In this document: piece after piece, positions 1 through 8,074 of the stretch
Layout: every line of letters begins with the position of its first letter
Numbering within the stretch: the stretch's first letter is position 1
IMG/VR virus record: IMGVR_UViG_3300006306_000006
Location: 1-28,621 of that record
Direction: 5' to 3' (one strand)
DNA: 28,621 bases
Source: a virus
Notes under the pieces: generated by a model
Seen by the model: the letters and a program-made list of their open reading frames with translations, nothing else
Told to the model about the DNA's origin: nothing
Database searches by the model: none
Translations under genes and position numbers: made by a program

Positions 1-470
1 CACCATTTAGTTCTTCCATATGTCCAATGACCTAACCCCATACGATAATATCTTGGACCTGTATTTTTATACCAAGAATCTATGTAATTACATTTTATTC
101 TTGATAATGTAGCACTTTCAGTTACAATAACTTTTTTATTATACATCTTTGCTAGTTCTTGAACAAAGACATTTATAAATTCCATTCTTGCACTTCTAAC
201 TCCTGTGCTTGGTCTTCCGTGAGCTAGTTTACTATCTTCAGCATAAATTTTATCTGGTTTCCATTGTCTTGCTGGATTTGTACTACCCCAAGTACCATCA
301 ACTAGATAAGCGTCAGCATTTTTTATCCAATATAAATCTTCTAAAGATATTGGTTTATCTTTTACTTCAGCAACTCTATGTACTGACATATCAGATTGTG
401 AATTAGAATTAATAACTCCACATATTGCTGCCAATGCATTACCCGATCCAAAAGCTACTATCTTTTTCAT
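1..470 (-). CDS. Conserved hypothetical protein, C-terminus cut by window edge
   Basis: An open frame runs from an ATG at 468-470 leftward off the window, giving at least 156 residues without a stop. It begins MKKIVAFGSGNALAAICGVI and later reads DAYLVDGTWGST, HGRPSTGVRSARMEF and KKVIVTESATLSRI. The start lies 6 bases past the stop of the SET-domain gene, in the same direction, so it looks like the last visible member of the nucleotide/replication operon. The opening hydrophobic strand and glycine-rich loop resemble the start of a Rossmann-like or P-loop-like fold, but no complete nucleotide-binding motif is visible. Upstream of the ATG there is only a weak AAAGA-type ribosome site. I do not recognise the family. 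Coding potential is convincing from length, amino-acid composition and placement. Confidence 0.75.
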   Translation of the reverse strand, partial: MKKIVAFGSGNALAAICGVINSNSQSDMSVHRVAEVKDKPISLEDLYWIKNADAYLVDGTWGSTNPARQWKPDKIYAEDSKLAHGRPSTGVRSARMEFINVFVQELAKMYNKKVIVTESATLSRIKCNYIDSWYKNTGPRYYRMGLGHWTYGRTKW

Positions 471-476
471 TAATCT

Positions 477-794
477 TTATTCATTTTTCACATTATAAAA
501 AGTATATTTAACTGTTAATTCTTCCCACGCTTTTATAGGTCGTTCAGTATATAAAAAATACTTATTATAGTCTTCAACATCTTCACGCCCTAATACACCT
601 CTAACCTTTATACAGTTTGGTTTATCACTATGATTAATATGTCCACCTAAAGGTGTTCTTATAAGTTCATCTTTAACAACAATATGACATAAACCTAACT
701 TTACATCTTTCTCAATAAACTTTGTTGTAAATAATCCTTGACCTTCTATAGAAGATTTTTTAATTATTAATCCGTCTGGTAATGGTTTATACAT
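477..794 (-). CDS. SET-domain protein (putative lysine methyltransferase)
   Basis: This 105-residue protein looks like a minimal SET domain. It has the opening strand with GQGLF (residues 18-22), the SAM/active-site motif NHSDKPNC (54-61), and a closing segment where KAWEELTVKY (88-97) corresponds to the GEELTxxY element. In the known family these elements bind S-adenosylmethionine and methylate lysine in proteins. It is close to the minimum size for a SET domain, has no visible pre-SET or post-SET zinc cluster, and the substrate cannot be read from sequence. It overlaps the start of the 2OG oxygenase gene by 8 bases, so the two are probably translationally coupled. A non-catalytic SET-like protein is the alternative. 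Family assignment is good; enzymatic function is inferred. Confidence 0.8.
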   Translation of the reverse strand: MYKPLPDGLIIKKSSIEGQGLFTTKFIEKDVKLGLCHIVVKDELIRTPLGGHINHSDKPNCIKVRGVLGREDVEDYNKYFLYTERPIKAWEELTVKYTFYNVKNE

Positions 795-1440
795 TTGTAT
801 CTCCTAGATGTAAATAAGACATCATAACATATTTTGGTCCACTAATTGGTTTTAATCCAGCGTGTGGATGAGTCCAAAAAGGTGGAAACACTAACAATCT
901 TGTTGCTCTTGGTGAAATCATTATATTCTGTTTTGGTAAATGTGTTTCACCGCCTTTTTCAACATCATTAAGATATAAAATAAAAACTAAAAAACGTTTT
1001 GCTGAAAGACCCCTAGAACGGAGTACATCAACGTGTTCTTTAAATTCATCTTTATCATTAGGTAAATATTTTTTTATTCTTATGTTTTCCCTATCAATTA
1101 TTGGTGGAAAATGTTCATTTTTTATATTTAAATTCATCATATATCTTTCTTTATACAATTTCAACATATGAAGAAATTTATCTCTAGGTTCTTTCCAAAA
1201 GAGAAGGTTATCAGGTTTGTCTATATCAATTTCAGTAAATTCTTTATGACCAGTTTTAAATGCGTCTACACTAGATTTATTGTAGTTGGCTATCTGTTCA
1301 AACTTATTAACAATCATTTTACAATCTTCCACGTCCATTGCGTGATTATACACCATCATATTATTCTTAGCAAATTCATCTAATGTAGATGTTGGCATAT
1401 CTCTTAAACGTGAATTAAAATTAGGTTTAGTTTTGTCCAT
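787..1440 (-). CDS. 2-oxoglutarate/Fe(II)-dependent oxygenase, prolyl 4-hydroxylase-like
   Basis: This 217-residue protein carries the iron-binding facial triad of 2OG-Fe(II) dioxygenases: HVD at 136-138 and a distal histidine in WTHPHAG (189-195), followed by KPISGPKY, whose lysine (203) is in the place that normally contacts 2-oxoglutarate. The element before the second half, YLNDVEKGGETHLP (156-169), is typical of the P4Hc group. Such enzymes hydroxylate protein side chains or small molecules and are widespread in marine T4-like phages, where targets are mostly unknown. The gene overlaps its neighbours on both sides (14 bases with the ParB-like gene, 8 with the SET gene), so it belongs to one operon. 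The pairing with a SET protein suggests protein modification, but that is inference. Confidence 0.92.
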   Translation of the reverse strand: MDKTKPNFNSRLRDMPTSTLDEFAKNNMMVYNHAMDVEDCKMIVNKFEQIANYNKSSVDAFKTGHKEFTEIDIDKPDNLLFWKEPRDKFLHMLKLYKERYMMNLNIKNEHFPPIIDRENIRIKKYLPNDKDEFKEHVDVLRSRGLSAKRFLVFILYLNDVEKGGETHLPKQNIMISPRATRLLVFPPFWTHPHAGLKPISGPKYVMMSYLHLGDTNV

Positions 1441-1840
1441 AACTACTCGGTGCCATAAATGTTCGTCTAACTATTGCTGCTTGTTCATCTTTAGTTTTAA
1501 CATAATATCCTTCAATATGTGTATATCCATTTTCTTTTGCCCAATACACTCTCTTGTTGCCTGTATGTACTGCAATACCAGGTATAGGAATTCCTGAATA
1601 TGCGTCCTTCGGCCATCTTTTTTCTACTAACCAATAATACTTCATATTAGTATATATGATTGGATACATCATACCTAACCTATCTATACTTTTCTTAAAT
1701 TTAGGATATCTTTTCATCATCCAATCATTATCAGCAGTTAACATTAAATTTTCTAATGGTACTTCTACTACTCTTGGAGTTACACCTACTAAAGGTTCAT
1801 CTTTACAAGTAACTCTTTTTTTTGCTTTTAATAATTTCAT
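1427..1840 (-). CDS. Small ParB/sulfiredoxin-fold-like protein
   Basis: This 137-residue protein resembles the ParB N-terminal (ParB/Srx) fold. An opening segment VEVPLENLML (about 26-35) is followed by FKKSIDRLGMMYPIIYT (48-64), corresponding to the helix and strand in which ParB-like proteins specify a direction of search. A later element, TGNKRVYWAKENGYTHIEGY (93-112), corresponds to the GxxRxxAxxxxGxxxIxxxV box. No helix-turn-helix follows, so this would be a stand-alone Srx-like domain and not a partition protein. In phages such domains occur in small nucleases and DNA-modification-associated proteins. It overlaps the next gene by 14 bases and the previous one by 4. Role unknown; the fold call is moderate. 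Confidence 0.6.
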   Translation of the reverse strand: MKLLKAKKRVTCKDEPLVGVTPRVVEVPLENLMLTADNDWMMKRYPKFKKSIDRLGMMYPIIYTNMKYYWLVEKRWPKDAYSGIPIPGIAVHTGNKRVYWAKENGYTHIEGYYVKTKDEQAAIVRRTFMAPSSYGQN

Positions 1841-2154
1841 ACTTGTAATTCAAAAACATCAAATTCAATGCCTTCTAACTCTTTTGGTTTGCCTTTAGGA
1901 TAAGTCGGCCAAAGTTGGAATTCTTCTCCAGTTGTATCACTTTTACAACCTGCAACTAACCAATCCCATTTAAATTCTCCATCTATAACAAACTCGTTCA
2001 TCACTTCATATCTTCCATCTGGTTTTTGTAAAAGTAATTCTTTTTTACATTCTTCCATATTTTTATACCAACCTTCCATTTGGAAAGTTTGTTGTGTTTC
2101 TATTGGACTATGACCAATTAGATATGCTAATATTAATATTTTAAAGTCGCCCAT
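1837..2154 (-). CDS. Hypothetical protein with N-terminal hydrophobic segment
   Basis: The 105-residue product starts MGDFKILILAYLIGHSPIET, a short hydrophobic stretch that could be a weak signal or the first strand of a globular fold, and continues with an acidic, tryptophan-containing body (for example EFKWDWLVAGCKSD). There is one cysteine and no recognisable motif. The gene overlaps the RuvC-like gene by 14 bases and the ParB-like gene by 4, in the same direction, which supports it being real. The alternative that its first residues are read only as part of the upstream frame cannot be excluded. I do not recognise the family. Confidence 0.65.
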   Translation of the reverse strand: MGDFKILILAYLIGHSPIETQQTFQMEGWYKNMEECKKELLLQKPDGRYEVMNEFVIDGEFKWDWLVAGCKSDTTGEEFQLWPTYPKGKPKELEGIEFDVFELQV

Positions 2155-2683
2155 AATTTGCCTTTGCTATATACCAACTATCAACTATATCTGATACTGG
2201 ATTTCCTGCCTTTGCTGTGTCTAATAACTTCTTTAAATCTGTTTTTGTATCTTTACAAAATTGTTCGTACATCATTTCTTTATCTGCATTACCTTTACCT
2301 GTAGCAAATTTCTTAACAACACTTGGTACAATAACATTATATTTCCATTTTTGTTCTAATAATCTATATTTAAGTATACCACAATTTTCTGCTATTTGAA
2401 ATAATGCTTGACCTTTAGAACCATAAGAATAGTTTTCTATTGCTATTGTAATCCCACCAGGTTGATATAAACGTAAAACTTTTAAAACCCAATCAGAAAT
2501 TTGAGTAAATCTTTGTATAGGGTCTGTCCACGGTTGATGTTCAGAACCATTTATATTTCCAAATACACCTAAATGTTTCTTTTTATTTGTAAGGAAATAA
2601 AAGCGACTATGCTCAAATGTAAAGTCTTCTGTTACACATATTGCAGGACTTGTTAAACTATAATCAATCCCAACTTGTTTCAT
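2141..2683 (-). CDS. RuvC-like Holliday-junction resolvase
   Basis: This is a predicted RNase H-fold endonuclease that resolves branched DNA. From the start chosen here (180 residues) it opens MKQVGIDYSLTSPA, with the first catalytic Asp at 7. It then has AIENYSYGSKG with Glu 83, VKKFATGKGNADKEMM (123-138), and PVSDIVDSWYIA with the final Asp pair at 165 and 168. This spacing is that of phage and bacterial RuvC. The frame is open to 2722, but the ATG at 2683 is preferred: it is preceded by GGAG with a 6-base spacer and removes a lysine/methionine-rich extension. It overlaps the zinc-ribbon gene by 20 bases. In T4-like phages this enzyme could take the place of gp49 (endonuclease VII), which I do not see here; that substitution is inference. 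Confidence 0.88.
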   Translation of the reverse strand: MKQVGIDYSLTSPAICVTEDFTFEHSRFYFLTNKKKHLGVFGNINGSEHQPWTDPIQRFTQISDWVLKVLRLYQPGGITIAIENYSYGSKGQALFQIAENCGILKYRLLEQKWKYNVIVPSVVKKFATGKGNADKEMMYEQFCKDTKTDLKKLLDTAKAGNPVSDIVDSWYIAKANYGRL

Positions 2684-2846
2684 CTTCTTCTCCAATTTCA
2701 TCTTCTTCATCATCCAGTTCATAACTACAAAATGGACACGACATAGGTTTCATATCTGTTTCTTCATCATCATATTTAATTGTAAATTTAGTCTTACAAT
2801 TTCCACAGGTGGTCTTAAATTTCTTTGTTACTTCATTTAGATCCAT
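2664..2846 (-). CDS. Small zinc-ribbon protein
   Basis: This 60-residue protein has two cysteine pairs, CGNC (14-17) and CPFC (37-40), spaced as in a single zinc ribbon, followed by a strongly acidic tail rich in Asp and Glu. Such small ribbons bind DNA, RNA or protein partners; the function here cannot be named. It sits between nrdB and the resolvase, and its last codons overlap the resolvase start. The acidic tail encodes GGAGAAGAAG on the DNA, which doubles as the ribosome site for the resolvase gene, an economical arrangement that supports both calls. Confidence in the gene is high, in the function low. Confidence 0.75.
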   Translation of the reverse strand: MDLNEVTKKFKTTCGNCKTKFTIKYDDEETDMKPMSCPFCSYELDDEEDEIGEEDETSWD

Positions 2847-2855
2847 TATATACTT

Positions 2856-3959
2856 TTACAATTTAAATTTCTTGAATTGATCCTTCTGTACGTCTTGTTT
2901 AATTCCACCTATAACATAACTTTCAATTTCGGTCTCCTGTGGTGCATTTTGTAATGACCTACTATTTAACCAATGGTCAACCCAAGGTAATGGATTTGTC
3001 TTTTGGTCATATTGTGGGTCTAATCCAATTGCTCTCATACGTCTATTTGCCATATACTCTACATATTGATGTAATAATTTTTCTGAAAGTCCTATCATAG
3101 AACCTTTTGAAAACAAATAAGTTGCCCAACGTTTTTCTTGATTAACTGCTCGTTCATACATTTTATAAACTTCTATTTGTGTATCTTTCATTACCTTATT
3201 CATAATCTTATCATTTTCATTATCACGATAGTTATTAATTATTCTTTGTGATATTGATAAATGCAAACTTTCATCCCTTGCAATTAAAGAAAGTATTTTA
3301 GCAGAACCTTCTAACATCTTTAATTCTCCAAATGCAAACGAACAAGCAAAAGAAACATAAAATCTTAAACCTTCTAATATATTAACAGTCATCAATGTTA
3401 AATATAGTTTCTTTTTCAACTCATACATATCAACACTATCTGGTGTTAATTGCCATTTATAACCTAAATTAATTAAATCATCATATGTTTGTGTTATACT
3501 AGTTGCCCTATTTTCAATCTTCTCATCTGTAACTATAGTATCAAAGATTTCACTAGGATTAGGATACAAATTCTTTATAATGTATGTATATGAGTGTGAG
3601 TGTATGTTTTCAAAGAAGTCCCAAGCAATGACACAACTTTCTAATTCAGGTATTGAAACAAAAGGTAATAATGCCAACGCAGGACCTCTACCTTGCACAC
3701 TATCCATCATTGTTTGATATTTTATATTAGAAGTAAATATAAATTTACTTTGTTCATTTAATTCTCTATAATCTGCAATGTCTTTTTGTAAAGATACTTC
3801 TTCTGGTCTCCAAAAATAACCTAACTGTTGTTGAAACAGTTTATTAAAGATAGGATATTTCATTTCATCATATCTTTGCACTTGTAAATCTTTACCAAAA
3901 AACATAGGTTGTTTGGTATAATCTAATTTCTTATCTATATTAAATACACTTTTAGTCAT
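2856..3959 (-). CDS. nrdB: Ribonucleotide reductase class Ia, beta subunit
   Basis: NrdB supplies the diferric-tyrosyl radical for reduction of ribonucleoside diphosphates to deoxy forms. The 367-residue protein aligns by eye with E. coli R2: the iron-ligand Asp in YQTMMDSVQ (residue 86), Glu 117 and His 120 in ENIHSHSYTY with the radical tyrosine at 124, a further Glu in NILEGLRFYVS, and the ExxH pair in ARDESLHLS. All ligands and the radical Tyr are present, so it should be active with the NrdA encoded two genes upstream. Its start overlaps the preceding gene by 8 bases. Phage class Ia reductases of this type support dNTP synthesis for replication. Length is normal for the family. Confidence 0.98.
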   Translation of the reverse strand: MTKSVFNIDKKLDYTKQPMFFGKDLQVQRYDEMKYPIFNKLFQQQLGYFWRPEEVSLQKDIADYRELNEQSKFIFTSNIKYQTMMDSVQGRGPALALLPFVSIPELESCVIAWDFFENIHSHSYTYIIKNLYPNPSEIFDTIVTDEKIENRATSITQTYDDLINLGYKWQLTPDSVDMYELKKKLYLTLMTVNILEGLRFYVSFACSFAFGELKMLEGSAKILSLIARDESLHLSISQRIINNYRDNENDKIMNKVMKDTQIEVYKMYERAVNQEKRWATYLFSKGSMIGLSEKLLHQYVEYMANRRMRAIGLDPQYDQKTNPLPWVDHWLNSRSLQNAPQETEIESYVIGGIKQDVQKDQFKKFKL

Positions 3960-4623
3960 TTATCGGTTCTAATTGGTCTTGCATTCTTTCTGATTCTGTT
4001 AATTCATAATGGTGGTCATCACTATCACCTGCTGTCCATTTATTCATATTATCTACACTATACTCTCTAGTAGATACTTTATAATCTGGTCTTTTTGGTT
4101 TACTAGGTGTTAATGATTTATCATAAAACAAAACTCTATTATTAGGTTGAGCAGCAAAATGCCCATTATCTAACTTTATTATGTTAAATGATTTATGTTG
4201 AGAAGGAGTTTCACTATACCCTACATTATTTTCTTTATTCGTTGCACAACAACTATCTATACTAAACATATAATTGCCTTCATATAATTTCTTACTTGGT
4301 GATAGAAACGTACATCTATTGCCACTTACTAATTGTTTCTGTATAATAGTAATATCATAATCAAAACAATCCCATAACTGTAATTCTGGTAATGCTATAT
4401 CTTCTTTTGTTTCTTTCCATACAAAAGCATTTATAGGCAACTTATCATATAGTGCTCCTGTTTCATACAAATAAGTTTCAAAATATAATGCTCTACCTTG
4501 AATACTTTTAACAGTACACCAGATACCTGGTTCAAACTCTCCGTGACCTTTTTCTAAATCATAAAGGTATTGTTTTTTAACTAATACTTCCGTATGTGGT
4601 ACATTTGCACATAAAAATGCCAT
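3952..4623 (-). CDS. Conserved hypothetical protein between nrdA and nrdB
   Basis: This 223-residue protein has no domain I can name. It begins MAFLCANVPHTEVLVKKQYL and contains FEPGIWCTVKSIQGRALYF, ALPELQLWDCFDYDITII and a CC pair in FSIDSCCATNK. The N-terminal two thirds look like a beta-rich globular domain; the C-terminal 50 residues are hydrophilic and probably disordered. From memory, marine T4-like phages often carry a protein of this kind inside the ribonucleotide reductase cluster, which suggests a role linked to nucleotide metabolism or to the same expression time. That is context only. It overlaps nrdB by 8 bases and follows nrdA after a 9-base gap. Confidence 0.8.
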   Translation of the reverse strand: MAFLCANVPHTEVLVKKQYLYDLEKGHGEFEPGIWCTVKSIQGRALYFETYLYETGALYDKLPINAFVWKETKEDIALPELQLWDCFDYDITIIQKQLVSGNRCTFLSPSKKLYEGNYMFSIDSCCATNKENNVGYSETPSQHKSFNIIKLDNGHFAAQPNNRVLFYDKSLTPSKPKRPDYKVSTREYSVDNMNKWTAGDSDDHHYELTESERMQDQLEPIND

Positions 4624-4632
4624 AAAGTTCCT

Positions 4633-6948
4633 TTAAATTACGCAGGTTTCACATTCTTCTTCGTCTTTTTTCTCCATTATAGTTTTTGTTTCTGGCACAT
4701 CATCTTTCCAACCAATAGGGTGTACAGGTTCCTCTATATCTCTTTTACTATCATATGTATTCTGATAATAGGAAGTCTTCCATCCTAATTTATAAGTTGT
4801 TAATAAATCTTCCGCCATTATTGATAAAGGTATTTCTCCTTCATCATAATTTTCAGGATTATACGACCAGTTTCCACTAATTGATTGGTCAAAATATTTC
4901 TGCATTACTGCTACTATGTTTATATATCCTTCGTTAGATTTCATATCCCATAACAATGTATAATTATTTTTCAATTTTTTATAATCAGGTACAACTTGTT
5001 TTAGAGTACCTTTCTTACTTTTCTTAACTGAAATATAGTCCCTAGGTGGTTCAATGCCGTTTGTGGCATTACAAACCACACTAGAGCTTTCAGAAGGCAT
5101 TTGAGCTGTGAGTGTGCTATGTCTTAACCCAAATTCCTTAATATCTTTCCTCAAGTCTTCCCATTTATAAGATAGTTTCCTAGATACAATCTCATCAACT
5201 TCTTTTTTATAGGTGTCTATTGGTAAGATACCGTCTGAATACTTTGTTTTAGAAAAGGATTCACATTTGCCCTTTTCTTTTGCTAATTCATTACTTGCTC
5301 TTAATAGATAATATTGGAACGCTTCTGATAGTTTATCAACTTCTTTCCAAGCAGATTTACTTTCATAACCAAGTCCTAATGTTGCTAAGTAATGAGCAAG
5401 ACCAATATATCCAATTCCTAAACTTCTTCTATTTCTTGTAGAAATTTCTGCCGCTCTAACTGGATATCCTTGATGGTCTATAACTTCATCTAATGACCTT
5501 ACTGCTAAATCGCATAAGGATTCTAATTCATCTAAATCTTTTAAAAGTCCTACATTAATTGCTGATAAAATACATAATGCAATTTCTCCTTTACCATCTA
5601 TATGACTTATTGGGTCTGTAGGTAAAGTAATCTCTTGACATAAGTTAGACATATAAATTTTATCTTTAAAAGAGGAGTGAGTATTACAATGGTCTATATT
5701 CATAATGTAAATACGACCTGTTTCTGCTCTTTCTTTTAAAATTGCCATAAACAAGTCCTGTGCTTTAAGTTTAGTTTTCCATACACTTGTTTTTCTTTCT
5801 GCCGTTTTATATATTTCATCAAATTCTTTTGTTCCCCACGCTTCATAAAGTTCTGGTACTTCGTGTGGTGAAAATAATGTTATCTCTTCATCATTAATAA
5901 ATCTTTCATAAAATAATTTAGATAACTGTATAGAGTAGTCTAATTTTCTTACTCTATTATCTTCGCTACCTTTATTATTTTTTAATACAATAATATCTTC
6001 TATTTCTTTGTGCCAAATAGGAAAGTGAACGGTTGCCGAACCTCCTCGTACCCCATTTTGAGTACAACACTTAACAGTTGCTTCAAATTTTTTAAGAAAA
6101 GGAATAACGCCAGTATGTTGTACTTCGCCACCTCTAATACGTGAGTTGATTCCTCTAATTCTTCCTGCATTGATACCAATACCTGCTCTTTGGGCAACAT
6201 ACTTGCCAATGGCCATATCACTAGAAAAGATACTAGGCAAAGTATCATCAACATCCACCAACACACAACTCGCATACTGCCTAATAGGAGTTCGTACACC
6301 AGCCATAACAGGTGTTGGAATATTAATTTTAAAACGTGAAATAGCGTCATAATACTTTTTAACATAACTCATCCTTTTGTTTTTTGGGTATTGTGAAAAT
6401 AATGTAGCAGATATCATCATATACATAAATTGTGGCGTTTCATAAATTTGTCCTGTACTTCTATCTTGCACTAGATACTTGTCAATGACTTGTCTTAACC
6501 CAGCATATGTAAAAGTATAATCTCTTTCGTGATTTAACCAATTTTCCATTCTATCAAAATCTTTTTTGTCATACCAATTTAAAATTTCTTTATCATAGAC
6601 GCCTTTGTCTATACCATTTTGTACGTGTTGAAAAATATGTGGATGATCCCACATTTTATGAAATAATTGTTTTCTTAAACTATAGAGTAATAGTCTAGCG
6701 GCAACATATTGATAATTTGGATTTTCTAAAGTGATTAAATCGTTTGCTGATTTAATTAAGATTTGTTGAATTTCGTTTGTTGATATGCCATCATAAAATT
6801 GTAGACCACTATTCATTTCTACAGAAGAAGCAGAAACTTGCGTTATATCTTCACACGCATATTCTACCATTTGATGTATCTTCTCAATGTTTAGAGATTC
6901 CTTACCTCTACCATTTCGTTTCACCACACTAATATTTTCATTCACCAT
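4633..6948 (-). CDS. nrdA: Ribonucleotide reductase class Ia, alpha (catalytic) subunit
   Basis: The 771-residue catalytic subunit has an N-terminal ATP-cone (VVKRNGRGKESLNIEKI, from about residue 8), the active-site cysteine in YASCVLVDVDD, the radical cysteine and carboxylate in SNLCQEITLPT, and the second redox cysteine in GEIALCILSAIN. It also has the paired tyrosines of the radical-transfer path in KTSYYQNT, and a C-terminal CETC pair for re-reduction by thioredoxin or glutaredoxin. All expected class Ia residues are present. An intact ATP-cone predicts allosteric activity control. An AGGAG box lies about 13 bases before the ATG, longer than ideal. The gene follows primase by 16 bases and is part of the leftward operon. 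Confidence 0.98.
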   Translation of the reverse strand: MVNENISVVKRNGRGKESLNIEKIHQMVEYACEDITQVSASSVEMNSGLQFYDGISTNEIQQILIKSANDLITLENPNYQYVAARLLLYSLRKQLFHKMWDHPHIFQHVQNGIDKGVYDKEILNWYDKKDFDRMENWLNHERDYTFTYAGLRQVIDKYLVQDRSTGQIYETPQFMYMMISATLFSQYPKNKRMSYVKKYYDAISRFKINIPTPVMAGVRTPIRQYASCVLVDVDDTLPSIFSSDMAIGKYVAQRAGIGINAGRIRGINSRIRGGEVQHTGVIPFLKKFEATVKCCTQNGVRGGSATVHFPIWHKEIEDIIVLKNNKGSEDNRVRKLDYSIQLSKLFYERFINDEEITLFSPHEVPELYEAWGTKEFDEIYKTAERKTSVWKTKLKAQDLFMAILKERAETGRIYIMNIDHCNTHSSFKDKIYMSNLCQEITLPTDPISHIDGKGEIALCILSAINVGLLKDLDELESLCDLAVRSLDEVIDHQGYPVRAAEISTRNRRSLGIGYIGLAHYLATLGLGYESKSAWKEVDKLSEAFQYYLLRASNELAKEKGKCESFSKTKYSDGILPIDTYKKEVDEIVSRKLSYKWEDLRKDIKEFGLRHSTLTAQMPSESSSVVCNATNGIEPPRDYISVKKSKKGTLKQVVPDYKKLKNNYTLLWDMKSNEGYINIVAVMQKYFDQSISGNWSYNPENYDEGEIPLSIMAEDLLTTYKLGWKTSYYQNTYDSKRDIEEPVHPIGWKDDVPETKTIMEKKDEEECETCVI

Positions 6949-6964
6949 TTTTATTTACACACTC

Positions 6965-7960
6965 CTAACATTTCTTATAATAGTTTAATTTTGTTAACGC
7001 TTCTAATTTGCTAAAGGTATTATTACTTATGATATCTCTCAACTCGCTTATTTTCATTCCATTCATTATCATTTCATTTACATCTTTAAGTTGTACGTCA
7101 TTTGGCCAGACTACTACGTTATAATTTTTTTCAATTACAGCGTACATCCTTTTTATGATTTCTTTATTACGAGGTTCGTTATCAAATATATATGTAACTT
7201 GGTCACTTGACACTCTCAATGTTAAGTCAGCACCACCTGCTGCTAAACAATTATCTAAAAACAAACTATCAAGTGGACCTTCAACTATGTAAATATGTTT
7301 TTGATAATTTACACGTTCAAGTCCATATACTTTCTGTTTTGTTTCATCAAGTTTAATAGTAATATATTTTGGTTGTTCTTTTCCAAATGCTCTGCCTTGG
7401 AATGCAAACAACTGACCAGTTACGTCAAAGAAAGGAATAATTAATCTAGGGTGTTCATAACTTTCTTTAAAAGTCCCTGGTTTCACTTTATTGGCAAAAT
7501 TGTGAAATTTGTCAACAAAATAAATTATTTCATAATATTGTGGAGGAATCAATCTCTTCTTTACGTACTCCTTTACAGGATGTCCGTCTTTTAACGTACT
7601 TACTTTAATACAAGAATCTAATAAATTTGTTTCTTTAAATTTTGTTGGTTTAAAGTCAAATTTCGGCTGGGGCGTGGATGGTGCCGATCCCTTGTATCTC
7701 TCTAATAAGTATTCTCCGTATTTTTTGGGATCCAAGAATTTAATGAAATTTGCTAAATTCTGACCCATACCACAATTGTGGCATTTGAAGAACATATCAT
7801 TTTTTACTCTATAAAGATATGCCCTTGCTTTTGTTTTACTCTTCTGTGAGTCTCCACAATGTGGACACCTAAAATTGAAAAGATAATCTGTCTTCTTTTT
7901 AAACTGGCTTAATGCTGAAGAAATAGCATTAATATACTTTAAATCTATATAACTTGACAT
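6965..7960 (-). CDS. 61: DNA primase, T4 gp61-like
   Basis: This 331-residue protein has the two-part primase layout: an N-terminal zinc-binding module (CPHCGDSQ at about 33-40 and CHNCG at about 60-64) and a TOPRIM catalytic domain with IYIVEGPLDSLFLDNCLAAGG and VTYIFDNEPRN. This matches T4 gp61, which makes short RNA primers with the gp41 helicase; the helicase is not in the window. It is the first gene of the leftward nucleotide/replication operon and follows a sigma70-like promoter closely. No convincing Shine-Dalgarno sequence precedes the ATG, and the predicted transcript start lies only about 7 bases upstream, so initiation may be nearly leaderless. Confidence 0.93.
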   Translation of the reverse strand: MSSYIDLKYINAISSALSQFKKKTDYLFNFRCPHCGDSQKSKTKARAYLYRVKNDMFFKCHNCGMGQNLANFIKFLDPKKYGEYLLERYKGSAPSTPQPKFDFKPTKFKETNLLDSCIKVSTLKDGHPVKEYVKKRLIPPQYYEIIYFVDKFHNFANKVKPGTFKESYEHPRLIIPFFDVTGQLFAFQGRAFGKEQPKYITIKLDETKQKVYGLERVNYQKHIYIVEGPLDSLFLDNCLAAGGADLTLRVSSDQVTYIFDNEPRNKEIIKRMYAVIEKNYNVVVWPNDVQLKDVNEMIMNGMKISELRDIISNNTFSKLEALTKLNYYKKC

Positions 7961-7973
7961 AACACTATCTCAT

Positions 7974-8002
7974 AATATACACCATAACGCAAAAAAAGTC
8001 AA
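7974..8002 (-). promoter_or_regulatory. Sigma70-like promoter for the primase-nrd operon
   Basis: On the minus strand TTGACT (7997-8002) is separated by exactly 17 bases from TATATT (7974-7979), close to the bacterial TTGACA-17-TATAAT consensus. A start point about 7 bases further would be near 7967, leaving a leader of only about 7 bases before the primase ATG at 7960. The host RNA polymerase with its housekeeping sigma factor would be expected to use it, consistent with early or middle expression of replication genes. It lies just after the terminator of the late curli-type operon, which insulates the two units. Confidence 0.75.
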
Positions 8003-8026
8003 GTCTGCACGGCAAACCTGGTGAAG

Positions 8027-8056
8027 AAAAAATACCCAGGCTATTTTCCTCGGGTA
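8027..8056 (-). terminator. Rho-independent terminator of the curli-type operon
   Basis: Read on the minus strand, TACCCGAGG pairs with CCTGGGTA (one bulged base) around the loop AAAATAG, and the stem is followed directly by TTTTTT (8027-8032). It lies 19 bases past the stop of the tail-anchored coiled-coil gene and just upstream of the primase promoter. It marks the end of the transcript that begins at the late promoter before csgF. Confidence 0.85.
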
Positions 8057-8074
8057 AAAGGTACGAGTATTCTA

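Noticed and set aside
6000-6365. Long open frame on the minus strand inside nrdA
   Set aside because: It is an alternative frame of nrdA, whose own frame has full class Ia conservation. The product has no motif and unnatural composition.
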